Program-made: the position numbers and the translations under genes | Shown here: piece after piece, positions 33,062-43,223 of the stretch | How the letters are laid out: every line of letters starts with the position of its first letter | Position numbering within the stretch: the stretch's first letter is position 1 | The notes under the pieces: generated by a model | Told to the model about the DNA's origin: nothing | The model's database searches: none | The model's input: the letters and a program-made list of their open reading frames with translations, nothing else | Assembly: GCA_030512335.1 (NCBI GenBank) | Contig: JAULSU010000001.1 | Coordinates: 6,510,001-6,574,000 of the forward strand | Direction of reading: 5' to 3' | Source of the DNA: Immersiella caudata | Taxonomy: Eukaryota; Ascomycota; Sordariomycetes; Sordariales; Lasiosphaeriaceae | Length of the DNA stretch: 64,000 nt

Positions 33062-36013
33062 CTACGAAACATCAACAAAAGCCCTCTTCCTCACCGCCGC
33101 GCTCTCTTCCTTCTCTCGCTCCTCGTCCCACTTCTCATCCACAAACCCCTTGATGCTACTCTCTGCCATCTGCATCCCCACCACCTTCAACGCTGCAATA
33201 TTGTACCCCATCTCATCCTTTTGTTTTCGCAGTGCTTCTCTCATATTCACCCTAATTCCATCCAACATGGCCCGCATTGTCCTGCTCGCTACAATCTGTT
33301 TGTGGTGCGTTTTGAGCATGAAGAAGAGGATGCGGCAGGTGAGAGGCATGTTCATGGAGCGCTTGGCGAAGATGTTGAGGAAGGTGAAGAGCATGGGGAC
33401 GGAGGCGAAGGGGAGGACAAGCAGCGCGTCGTGTAGCGCAGCGGCTTTGATCTTTTGAAGAGTGTTCATCACGTAGGCTTCCGCAGAGATGTTGCCCAGC
33501 ATGACGAAGATGGGATTTCGCTGTGGTGGTGCAGCGTTGGGATTGGTCCGTTTTAGTTCTTCCCACTCGCGGACGACGTTGAGATCCGCGGTGCCGAGCT
33601 CGAGGGCTTCTTCAATGCGCTCGCCGGCCATGAGGGTCTCGGTGGTTTGCTTGGTGGCGGCGCCGACTTCTTGTTTCTCGCCTTCAGCATCAGGGTCTTG
33701 TTCGAGGGAGGTGGTGAGGGTGGATTCGTAGAGTTCTTCGATTTCCTTCTCACGCTCTTCTTCGAGGAAGATTTGCTCATCCGTTTCCTCCCAGATGCGG
33801 ATGCTCTTGTCGTGGCTGGCGCTGACGAAGAAGCGACCCGAGCGAGCGACGGCGAGGGCCCAGATTTCGCCGTGGTGTCCGTGGATGCGCTGGATCTGCT
33901 CAAACTTGTCGGCGTCCCAATATTTGATGGTACGATCTTTGCTGGCGCTGAAGAAGTGGTGGCCGTTGCCGTCCGAGTTGTGTGGAACGAATTCTACCTG
34001 GAGAATACTGTCTTGGTGACCGAAGAGTGCCTTGTGGCAGTCACCGAAGTCGAGACCCCAGATGCGGATGTTCTTATCAGCGGAGCTTGTTACGATTAGT
34101 TTGCTATCATAAGATATGTCCATGCTGAGAACCGGGAGCTTGTGGCCATAGAGGTTGAGATAGAGTTTGAGGGAGTCAGTGAAGAAGACCTTGACAGTGC
34201 TGTCAAGGAGAGCCACAGCAAGTAGTCTAGAGTCAGGGGAGAAGCGCAGGCTGAGGATGTCGTCGGACACCTTGAGTATCCTCAACGGAACGAGCTTGAG
34301 CTTAGGTGTGGTTCGGGTGGTGCCGAGGACCTGCTCCTGGACGATCTTGAAGTCCCAGAACCTGGCCGTCTTGTCGGCACCGCCGGAAACGACCGATCTG
34401 CCATCCGGATGCACTTGTAATGACCAGATAGCGTGGCCCTCGTGCGCATCAACGCTCTCCAACAGCGCGGCTGATGCAACATCATATAGCTGAAGCTCGC
34501 CCTCTTTCGTTCCAACCACGACCACCTTGTCGCCAGGGAGGAACGCGCAGCAAAGAGCGTAGCCACACTCGAATGTGCGAATGCATGCAGATGTTTTGAT
34601 GTTCCAAATCTTCAGGGAACCGTTGGCCGCCGATGCCAGCATCCTATCATCAGAGCTGATCGAAAGCGCCCGAATGTCTGTCCGGTGGCCTGGAAGCTCT
34701 ACCGCGAGGGCCCTGTTGTAATCTGGCTGTTCTGTCCTGGTCTTAAGCTTGTCCTTGCCGACGATGCTGTACAGTTCGAGGAGATTGTTGGTAGCCCCGA
34801 CGAGCAGCTGCAAGTCTTTTTTCCCTTGGCCAATGGCCCAGTCAACCGACCGCACCTTGCCAGTTGTCCTGACGATGACATGTTGCACAAAGACGTCCGA
34901 GATGTCAGCGTTGGCGACATCATCAGCCTTTTCGTCCTCTCCCATATCGACGTCCACAGCCCCCTTCTCCTTGGCCTTCTCCCTCCTCCTCTTCCGCTTC
35001 CTCGCCAAGGTCTTCTTTATTTCCGCCTCCGAGCGTATCCTCCAAACCTCGACGCTCTTCTCGACACCATGCACCGCAAAGTAATCGCGCCGTGGGTGGA
35101 ATGCCACCTCCACCGCCCTCTCCTTGCTATGCCTATGCAGGGTTCCCCTATCGTGTAGGAATTTTACCGCCTGTGAAAGATCGACCTTTTGTCCCGAAGA
35201 GGCCAGCGAGACAATATCCAGAGCCCAGACCTTCATTTCACCGTCGTTTCCTGCGGTGATGCACCCCGTGAGATCTGGGGATACTCCCAAGGCCCAACAT
35301 TCGCCATTGGTTTGTGCAACGTGTGTCTCGATACAGTGCCGCGACGATAGATCCCACAGCTTAATGAGAGCATCCTTTCCTGTCGTCAAGAGAAAGCCTT
35401 CCGAAGCTTCGGTGTCGAGTGCCATCACCTCGTCCCCGTCACTCTCCGGTATTTGTGCCTCTGGCTCGACGAATCGCAGGCCGGTGATTTGGTCCTTGTG
35501 CCCCCGGAGCTTATACTGCCCAACCTCGGCCACAAGATCCCAGATAATGACATCGGTGTCTTTGCTGCCGCTAGCTAATCGCACGCCGGCCTTGTCGAAG
35601 GCCAGCATAGTGACGGCGGATTTGTGGCCATTGAAGCTCACCACCGCCGTGGTAATCTTGCTATCCCAAAGCCGTATGCTGCCATCATCGTAGCCAACTG
35701 CGTAAACGTCCAGGTCGATCTTGCTCTGGGCAATCGCCGTTACCTGAGCCTTATTGTTCTCATCTCTCCAACGGCCGAGAGGCTCCCCTTTTTTGATGTC
35801 CCAGACAAGGACCTCTTCGTTCGCAGCAACAACCGCCTGGCCTGCGCCAGTGCCCGACTTGTCTTTCGAGGACCAGACGAGATTCGAGGAGGCAGTTGCG
35901 ACAAGGCCGAATGACTTCAGGGGCTCGAATTTGCTGGAGAGGGGTTAGCAGGAACATCATTGGGTCTTAGGCATCTCATAACACCCATCAACATACAGGT
36001 ATGATTTCACCAT
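33062..36013 (-). CDS. DIP2: U3 snoRNP component Dip2/Utp12 (WD40 repeat)
   Basis: Nucleolar protein of the UTP-B subcomplex of the small-subunit processome, needed for 18S pre-rRNA processing. A 17-nt first coding exon (36013-35997, MVKSY + 2 nt) is joined over a 63-nt intron (GTATGT...CTCCAG) to one long exon (35933-33062), giving 962 residues, close to yeast Dip2. The start MVKSYLKFEPLKSFG matches the family N-terminus. Two tandem WD40 propellers are visible, with repeats such as DDGSIRLWDSK, SGSKDTDVIIWD, SASKDRTIKYWD and SASHDKSIRIWEE. The C-terminal Utp12 domain spans about the last 170 residues (NPIFVMLGNISAEAYVMNTL onward). A Lys/Arg-rich insert (KKTLARKRKRRREKAKEK) around residue 300 could serve as a nuclear/nucleolar signal. 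It is divergent from ARPC2 345 bp away. Confidence 0.95.
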
Positions 36014-36358
36014 GGTGGCGACTAGATGGGAGGAGAAACCGCAAAAAGTCTACTCCAATCGAAGACCGGAACTCGACTTCGCGATCGGTCAGGGTGGGAT
36101 GTGCCTTCCCAGAACTTTTTTTTGAGTGCGATAAGATAAGAGCACCAGCCACATTCCATCAGACCGCCTATGAGTGACAGATGTGGCTGCGACATGCGGG
36201 GCATCCATGCTGGGGGCCCCTAGATACGACAGACCTCCGCAGGTGCCCGCAGCGCAACAACGTCAGCCTCCCCACGGCCAACACCTAGCTGTCAGGCCCC
36301 ACCACGACTTCACGACTTCAGCAGCCAGTTCGCAACACTCCCATTACCGCATCTCACG
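36014..36358. promoter_or_regulatory. Compact bidirectional promoter (DIP2 / ARPC2)
   Basis: Only 345 bp separate the start codons of two divergent housekeeping genes, so their promoters must overlap or abut. I could not identify a specific factor site with confidence. Confidence 0.55.
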
Positions 36359-37527
36359 ATGTTACTGCTCGACTACCAGAATGTGCTGATACAGTCGGTG
36401 CTCACGGAGCGATTCTCCGGGTAGACATCTCCCAAAGTACCCCTCCACGGCGCCGCACTAACACCCCCCTCCCATGACAGAGCGCCGCCCGTGTCGATTG
36501 ACCAGACCGTCTCCGACTTCGACGGCGTCATTTTCCATATTTCGACACCCGAGGTCAAGACCCAGATCCTCGTGTCGATTCAGATCCGATGCTACAAGGA
36601 CTTGGTCCGATATGGTGCCGAGCAGGTGCTCCAAAGGGAATATGGGTCATACGTCGTCCCCCCGGAGCCGGGCTACGACTTCTCCGTCCTGGTCGACCTG
36701 GAGAAGCTCCCAGAAGACAAGGGTCAGTGTCTTCTACAACTAGGGACGGCGAGATTCCACCGCTAACTCCGCACAGCTGAGCGCGATGAGCTCGTTAACA
36801 AGATCGCCCTCCTAAAGCGCAACGCCATGGCCGCGCCCTTCGAACAAGCCTACCAAGAACACTACCAGCTCAGGGAAGAAGCTTCCAAGTTTACTTCGGA
36901 GGAGGCCCCTCAGGGTGTGCGCGAGGGCGGCGAGGTCAAGGCGATCCAATACCGCGAGGAGGAGGCCATTTACGTCAAGGCCAGCCACGACCGCGTGACA
37001 GTTATCTTCAGCACGGTATTCAGGGAAGAGACTGATCGGGTGTATGGCAAGGTCTTTATTCAGGAGTTTGTCGACGCCCGAAGACGCGCTATCCAGAATG
37101 CGCCTCAGGTGCTGTTCCGGAACGATCCACCTCTCGAGCTTCAAGGAGTACCCGGCGTCAAGAACACGGGTACAGGAGAAATTGGCTACGTTACTTTTGG
37201 TATGCGCTCTGGCTTTGCTGTAATAGGCACATTTGCTGACGGATGACAGTTCTCTTCCCTCGTCACCTCACCCCTCAGCGCATGGCGGACGTCATCTCCC
37301 ACATCCAGACCTTCCGTGACTATTTCCACTACCACATCAAAGCCTCAAAGGTAAGTTTCAAAATCTTGGTTTTAGTCGAATGGCTCTAAATTGTTCAGGC
37401 ATACATCCACTCCCGCATGAGAAGGAGAACCGCCGACTTCCTCCAGGTGCTCCGCAGAGCCCGGCCAGACAGCGAAGAGAAGGAGCGCAAGACAGCAAGC
37501 GGGCGATCCTTCAAGGTGGGCGCTTGA
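36359..37527 (+). CDS. ARC35: Arp2/3 complex subunit 2 (p34-Arc)
   Basis: One of the two core scaffold subunits of the Arp2/3 actin-nucleating complex, which contacts the mother filament. Five exons give 318 residues: 36359-36420, 36481-36722, 36777-37199, 37250-37350 and 37399-37527. All four introns are 48-60 nt, and introns 1 and 2 carry ACTAAC/GCTAAC branches. The start is MLLLDYQNVLIQSVLTERF. Family blocks are SDFDGVIFHISTPEVKTQIL, YGAEQVLQREYGSYV, EAIYVKASHDRVTVIFSTVF and the C-terminal helix PQRMADVISHIQTFRDYFHY followed by IHSRMRRRTADFLQVLRRAR. The gene ends 141 bp from the convergent PLP enzyme gene. Confidence 0.95.
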
Positions 37528-37668
37528 GCGTGACAAAAAGGTTCAAGGGGCTATTGGCGTGTATACTTTGCGAAGCCAGTTCTTATGACATGCGCATAGA
37601 AGCAACCCGTTCCAGATGATAGTCATGTGTTCGATCTATCGCATATGCAATCAAACAGATGTTTAGAC

Positions 37669-39004
37669 TCACTTCTCGGCCTTCAACGCCTCGAACCCCT
37701 GAATGAGGTCATCCCTCAGATCCTCCCACCCCTCCACACCAATACTCACCCGCAACAACCTCTTATCGCACTTCTGATCCGACATAGCCCTCCACTCAAT
37801 CAAACTCTCAACACCACCCAAACTAGTCGCATGGTGGAACAAATGCAGCTTGCTCGGCAGTTTCTTCGCCACCACCTCCTCCTTCATCCAAATCGCAAAT
37901 ACCGGCCCATACCCCTCAGGCATCTGCTCCTTCAACCAGCTACCCTCCACCTTTGCCTCCTCCTGCAGCGAAGCATGGACCACTTTGTCCACTACCTCTC
38001 CCACCACCCCCCTTTTCGCTTTCTCCCCATCCAACCACTCCACCAATCTCTGAGTATTCTCACTCTGTCTCCTAACTCTCAACTCCAACGTCCGCAAGCT
38101 CCTCACACCAAGCCAGCCCTCCAAGCTCCCCATCACACTCCCCAAATGCAACCTCTCCTCCTTCAAACCCTGCACCCAGTCCCCCCTATCCGGCCTCACT
38201 GCCAACACACCCGCCAGCATGTCACTATGCCCTCCGAAATACTTCGTTCCGGAGTGCATCACGATATCCGCGCCCCATTTGAATGGATCCAGCAAGGGCG
38301 GCGGTGCGAAGGTAGCGTCAACGGTAAGGTAGCATCCTTTCTCTGTGGCCAGCTGGCGGTAGTACGCTAGATCGCGGGCTTCGCCGGTAGGGTTGAGAGG
38401 GGTTTCCACGTGGACGATGTCGCCCTTTTGGAGGAGGGCAAGGTCGGAGGGGGAAGTGAGGTCGAGTTGTTGGAGGTTGTTGAGCTTATGGAGGATGTGG
38501 AGAACGCCGTGGCAGCCGTGGTAGCCGCCCTGGAATGGGGTTAGTGAGGGGATAGATTGGGAAAGGGGGAGCGGGAGCTTACGCCGATGGCTACGCGTTT
38601 GGGGTTGAGGAAGACGACGAGGGCGTGGAAGGCGGCGAGGCCGGAGGAGTAGGATATGGCGGGGGCATTGAGGATGGAGGTGAGGAGGGCTTCGAAGCGG
38701 GTTGTGTTTGGGGCTGAGTCGCGTGAGTAGATGTGGGAGTCGTGGGGGGTGTTGGGCTAGATGTTGTTATTAGTTCCTAGAACGTGTTGTGATTGTTGAG
38801 GGTAGAACTTACGTTGTGGTTATTCCATGGCTGAAGCTTCTCCGGGTCGCGGGAGTAGCGGAACGTGGTAGAGACGTGGAGGGGCGGCGCAACGGCTTGG
38901 TGGTTGTTGATGTAGTCATCCGCATGGACGGAACGAGATGCAAGGGACAGCGTCTTAGTGAAGGCTTCGGCAAGCTCCTTGGAGCTCTGCTCAGGGATGG
39001 CCAT
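37669..39004 (-). CDS. Trans-sulfuration-type PLP enzyme (Cys/Met metabolism family)
   Basis: Fold-type I PLP enzyme of the cystathionine gamma-synthase / gamma-lyase family. Exons are 39004-38813, 38756-38583 and 38529-37669, giving 408 residues. Introns of 56 and 53 nt have GTAAGT/GTAAGC donors. The PLP-binding lysine is in HSGTKYFGGHSDMLAG. Upstream are YSSGLAAFHALV (cofactor phosphate region) and HVETPLNPTGEARD. The C-terminal domain ends KRLLRVSIGVEGWEDLRDDL. It resembles the less studied fungal branch that includes the S. pombe uncharacterised trans-sulfuration enzyme C23A1.14c rather than the main Met/Cys pathway enzymes, so the exact reaction is not assigned. An in-frame ATG 30 nt upstream (39034) is an alternative start. 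Confidence 0.8.
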
Positions 39005-39757
39005 TTTGCTTGATTGTGGGGTCTGAGGCTTCATGAGATGTCTAAGATAAAGATCTATATCTATGCAACACCCGTACTCAGCAGTCAGGATGCGGGTGTG
39101 ACTTATACTTCCAAAAAGCAATTGGGGCCGAGCCGTCAAGCAGCGATCCGCTGAGTTCCCCGCTGAGGCAAACCGTTTGAAACCCAACTCCCGGTGTCGG
39201 TGCGGGGCAGACTCCATCGGGACGGGTACTCGTCATCCACAGGGCGTTGGGCATTCCCCAGCCAAGCCCAATCGCAATTGCCCGGGTAGATGGTGTGTCT
39301 TCGATGGCGTGTTGAGTAAACATTGTTTGTTTACTAGAAAGGGGCTCACAAACCTGCCGACTTGGCCTTTTGCATTTCGTCCGTAGGTAGGTTGAAGATG
39401 CACTTAAGCATGTAGCCAACCTTAGTAACTTCGTACTTTGACCCCCTTGCCGCTCTGGTGAGGCGTCAAAAAGGGTGATATATCGTAGATGGCGCTTGAG
39501 TTGGGTTGGCCGTCGTATACTAAGCCACTCCATCATCTAGGTACCCTGTGCCCTCTTGTCTCAGCACAGGCCACAAGGCTCCCGGCGGAGTAGCCATCAC
39601 CGTCTTCCAAGCAGCAAGATGTTTAGATCGTATCCCATCCTTGGTCGCCGAGGAAGAACGTGAATACTCCTGATGCCAACATGGTCCGATCCCCAACTCT
39701 CTTTGCTGGAAGCCATGGATTTCAGTTGCCGATTCAGATGCCTTCAACTCCCACCCT
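39005..39757. other. Upstream region of the PLP enzyme gene
   Basis: About 0.75 kb between two minus-strand genes. It contains the 3' UTR of the polysaccharide deacetylase gene and the promoter of the trans-sulfuration-type gene. An inverted repeat of the forkhead-like octamer AGTAAACA lies within it (separate entry). No gene was found. Confidence 0.5.
39315..39335. promoter_or_regulatory. Inverted repeat of AGTAAACA, forkhead-like
   Basis: AGTAAACA at 39315-39322 and its exact complement TGTTTACT at 39328-39335 are separated by five bases. Each arm contains GTAAACA, the core bound by forkhead factors. The site is about 310 bp upstream of the start codon of the trans-sulfuration-type enzyme. 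Function is inferred from the motif only. Confidence 0.35.
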
Positions 39758-40564
39758 TCACCCCGTAGCCTCCTCCAACAACTCTGACACCGTCACCGCC
39801 CTATATCCTCTCCTCCTCATCTCGGGCAACACCTTCCTCAACATCGGCGCCGTCCACCCCCGTCGATCATGGCAGATCACAATCCCCCCCGGGCTCAACA
39901 TCCCCAAGATATGCCTCGCGTTGACCCACGCCCACTTGACCTGCGCATCGTGCGGATATATACTCCCCAACACCACCCTATACCCCACTCCTCTCACCAC
40001 GCCCAACATCCTCTCACTAAAGAACCCACTCCCTGGCCTATAATACCTCCTCTTCCCCGCTGGCACCTCTTTGCCCTCCTTCTCATACGCCTCCCTTATC
40101 ATCCCCTCCACCATCTTAATCTGCCTCTCCAGCTCCCCATTCTCCAGCGCCCTCGCCATCTCATCATGCATCCCATGGTTCCCCAGCTCATGTCCCCCTC
40201 GTACAATCTCCCTTAATACGTCCAGCCTCCCTTCTACCTGCCCTCCAATCACAAAGAACGTCGCCTTTGCCCCGTGCGCCTCCAGCTCAGCTAGGATATC
40301 CCTTGTGTGTTCCGACGGCGCATCGTCAATCGTCAGCGCGACGATCTTTTTGGACGGCGGAAGCCAAATGCGCCACAGCACGGAGGGCCAGCGCGTGGCG
40401 AAGTAGCGCATGAGGAGTGACGGCGGGTAGTAGATTGTATAGAGGGGGAGGACCAGGGTGAGGAGTAAAAGTAAGAGGAGGAGGAGCATGGTGAGGCGGG
40501 AGCGGCGGGCGCGGCGGCGGAGGATTTTGTTGGGGAGGCGGAGGAGGTAGGGGAGACGGAGCAT
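39758..40564 (-). CDS. Polysaccharide deacetylase (NodB/chitin deacetylase family), membrane anchored
   Basis: Carbohydrate esterase family 4 protein that probably removes N-acetyl groups from chitin or a similar polymer. It is a single exon of 268 residues. A basic N-terminus (RRRARRSR) precedes a Leu-rich membrane anchor at residues 26-43, so the catalytic domain should face the lumen or wall. Catalytic motifs in order: LTIDDAPSE (metal and base aspartates at 80-81), GNHGMHDE (metal histidine at 130), RYYRPGSGFF (residues 173-182) and ICHDRRG (catalytic histidine at 232). The domain is short compared with secreted chitin deacetylases and carries no chitin-binding module. Substrate is inferred. 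It sits upstream of the endopolyphosphatase gene in order but is transcribed separately. Confidence 0.88.
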   Translation of the reverse strand: MLRLPYLLRLPNKILRRRARRSRLTMLLLLLLLLLTLVLPLYTIYYPPSLLMRYFATRWPSVLWRIWLPPSKKIVALTIDDAPSEHTRDILAELEAHGAKATFFVIGGQVEGRLDVLREIVRGGHELGNHGMHDEMARALENGELERQIKMVEGMIREAYEKEGKEVPAGKRRYYRPGSGFFSERMLGVVRGVGYRVVLGSIYPHDAQVKWAWVNARHILGMLSPGGIVICHDRRGWTAPMLRKVLPEMRRRGYRAVTVSELLEEATG

Positions 40565-41057
40565 TTGGATGGTTTCGCGCGCGCGCGCCGTGGGAGGGGT
40601 GGGTGATTAGGGTTTTGGTCGCATTAGCGGGATAGAGTTGGTTGTGTTTAGGGAATAAGCTGGCGGGTAGGAATGAGGAGGGAAGAGAAAAGAAAGAAAG
40701 GTTGGAATCGGCGCAATTGCTGTTATTGCCCGTCGAGGTTCGCGATTCTGGTCACAAGAGGCATGGGAAATGCAGGGGCTCCCATATGAGAAAAAGCTTG
40801 GTCATGCAAGGTGACTGGCCCGCTCTCCAAGATGACGGGGGGTGTTAGGGTCTGCCGAGCAGCGTGTTCATTGGCTACGACAGCCAAATAGGGGCTTCAA
40901 CTTCAAAGTCAAATGAGTACTACCTATCATGATCACATAGCTATATCTTCCACAAGGATTCCAATTGCAAATCAATTAGATTTAAATAAAGGTATCCAAC
41001 TATAAAACATCGCCTACCCAAATGTGTTCCGCCAGACTCCGTTGCCACTGAAAATGC
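40565..41057. other. Intergenic stretch
   Basis: About 0.5 kb between two minus-strand genes. It contains the deacetylase promoter and the endopolyphosphatase 3' UTR. The right half (40930-41010) is AT-rich compared with its surroundings. An alternating GC run (GCGCGCGCGC) lies at about 40577-40587. Confidence 0.5.
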
Positions 41058-43223
41058 TTAGTCGAGTTTCCACAAGTCCTCCTTTTCTAACGTCCCAACG
41101 AACGCGTGCTTCAGAAAATGCAGCCAGGCCCTGTTCTTTTTCTTCCCCTTCTTTTTCTTGTGCTTCCTTCCTTTCTTATCCCCGGACTTCTTCCCTTTGC
41201 CCTTCCTCTGCGCTTCAACCTGCTCGTCAGTGTCTGACGCCCCATCCTCGTCATCGCTCGTGCCATCCTCCTCTTCACTTTCTGCTTCATCACCCTCCTG
41301 CTCCTCGTCTTCAGCCCATTTCCTCGAATCGAGCTCGAAGGCGTTTCGCTTAGCCCTCTGCCCCATCCGATACGCCAAATCAACATAGCTGTTTACGGTC
41401 AAGTCTTTCAACTTGTAGATCCTGTCGGTGAAAGTGCTGTACTCCACTTCAAAGGAAAACTCGCGCGGTTGCGGTTTCTTAGTATCGGGCGTCTTCCCGC
41501 GGTGTTTCCCTTGCCTCCAGCGTTGTATTATCCAATCCACCCATGATTGCATAAACTCCGGCTCGGATTCCTCCGTGAAAGAGAGGGTGAGGTTGTTGAT
41601 GTAGGTTAGGTTCGCAAAGTACTGCGTGTACCCAGTCAAGCTAAGGGGTTGTGGCAAGTATCCAGGTCCAGGGGCTGCAGTTCTTGACGGAGGATCCGGG
41701 ATGATGAGGTTGGGGTCTTTGGGTTTCTTGTCCTTGGCGGGCTTCTTCTTGGGCTTCTTCTTCGCGGCAGCCTCGATTTCAACAGAGATGTCCCGTAGAT
41801 CCAAATGCTTCTGTGGGGCTCCCCCATGCACCGCTGGCAACAAAGTCTTCGGCTTATTAGCCCATACCGGGGCATTTTCCAGCCCCGAGATGTTGTACTC
41901 GACAATTCGCAACGTCGGGAAGTAATTCGGGACGATGCTGGGTGCTACCAACGTAAGCTGGTACCTCTCTCCCCAGATGTCCCTCCTTTTCTTCTTGTCG
42001 CCTCCCTTATGACCCTTCTTTTTCTTGCCTCCCTTCGGCTTTTTCCTGCTAGCAGCCGACTTGGGTGGCGTAGGCGGCGGGTTTAGTTTAGACCAACCGT
42101 TTCGGAGTTCCTGCAAATAATCGGTGGCCGACTGGATCGACAGCTCATCCTCCATAGCCTCGCGTGTGCTGAGTTCTTCTTCGCTCAAACCGGAAATGGC
42201 AGCCAGGTCAACGTCGTGAGTGTCTTGGATCAGGAAGTGGTCGATATTCATGTGACCGTACAACCCAGCCACCACAACATCACGGTACTGCTGAAGCCAG
42301 AGCGTGTACTTCTGCCAGCAAGTCTCATCCCACAGTTTCTTGCTGTCTGTCCTCGCTGGCGGCACGTGGCCCATCAAGATGGCCTTCATGCCGCGTTGCC
42401 GCATGAACCCCAACTGAACGCGCAGCCACTCCATTTGCTTGAAACCCGGCTCAGATGGGTTGGCGCAGCCATCGACGCCTGCATTACGGTCAAAGAAGTA
42501 GAGCGTGTTAAGACTGAAGACGGCAAGCCGGTTCGGAATAACCTCGACGAAGAACCACCCGCCGAACTCGAAGCTGTGACGCTGCGCCTCGGGGATGAAG
42601 TGATGCCATATCTGCGTGTAGTGCTGAAGCCACGGGTTGGGGCCCGCCAGCAGAATGTTATGCGGCAGGATGTCGTTGTTGCCCAGCGTCGGGACTACAG
42701 GAACTTCGAGCCCCTGATCCTCCTCTGGGTGGCGAAATAGCTCGACGAACTTGTCAGCGATCCATCGATTGGTGCCCAGCACCTGGGATTGGTTTCTCGG
42801 GATATCTTCGTCGCTATCGTGCCGCGCGCTATCGCCCGTCCAGACAACAAAGTCGATGTCATCTTTTACGTTGGCGCGAATCCACTCGAAGGTCGCCTCG
42901 ACGAGGGCAAAGGGGCTGTCGCAGTCGGACGTCTCAGCGCCAAAGACGCCGGCAGGGCCTTTGCCGCGGTGGCAGGCTTCGGCCTCGTCCGTCGACGAGT
43001 GTGCAAGGTAGAATTCATCGGGATGGATGTCTGTCGCACAAGGCGTGGGACGCAATCAGCATTGAGCGGTTTCGGAGAGATAAGGGCGTGGGAGCAGCTC
43101 ACCAGAGATATGCAGGAACCGGCCGTGCAGCTGTCGCGGGGCGCTGGCACCGGCAGAACCCGCCAGCCTGGCGATGACGCCATGGGACAGCAGCGCCGCA
43201 CTCAAAATGCGCCGGAGAGCCAT
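41058..43223 (-). CDS. PPN1: Vacuolar endopolyphosphatase Ppn1
   Basis: Cleaves long-chain polyphosphate in the vacuole. Exon 1 is 43223-43103 and exon 2 is 43030-41058, giving 697 residues. The 72-nt intron (GTGAGC...GACAG) completes the first metal motif HISDIHPDEFY. The N-terminus (MALRRILSAALLSHGVIARL) is a signal peptide or anchor. Calcineurin-type phosphoesterase motifs follow in order: DIH (D41, H43), GDSARHD, GNND, MGHVPP and GHMNIDHF. The C-terminal half includes a Lys-rich insert and ends with acidic repeats and a dense Lys cluster before AWLHFLKHAFVGTLEKEDLW, the usual fungal Ppn1 layout. The basic cluster may bind polyphosphate (inference). Family match is strong across the whole length. 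Confidence 0.93.
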
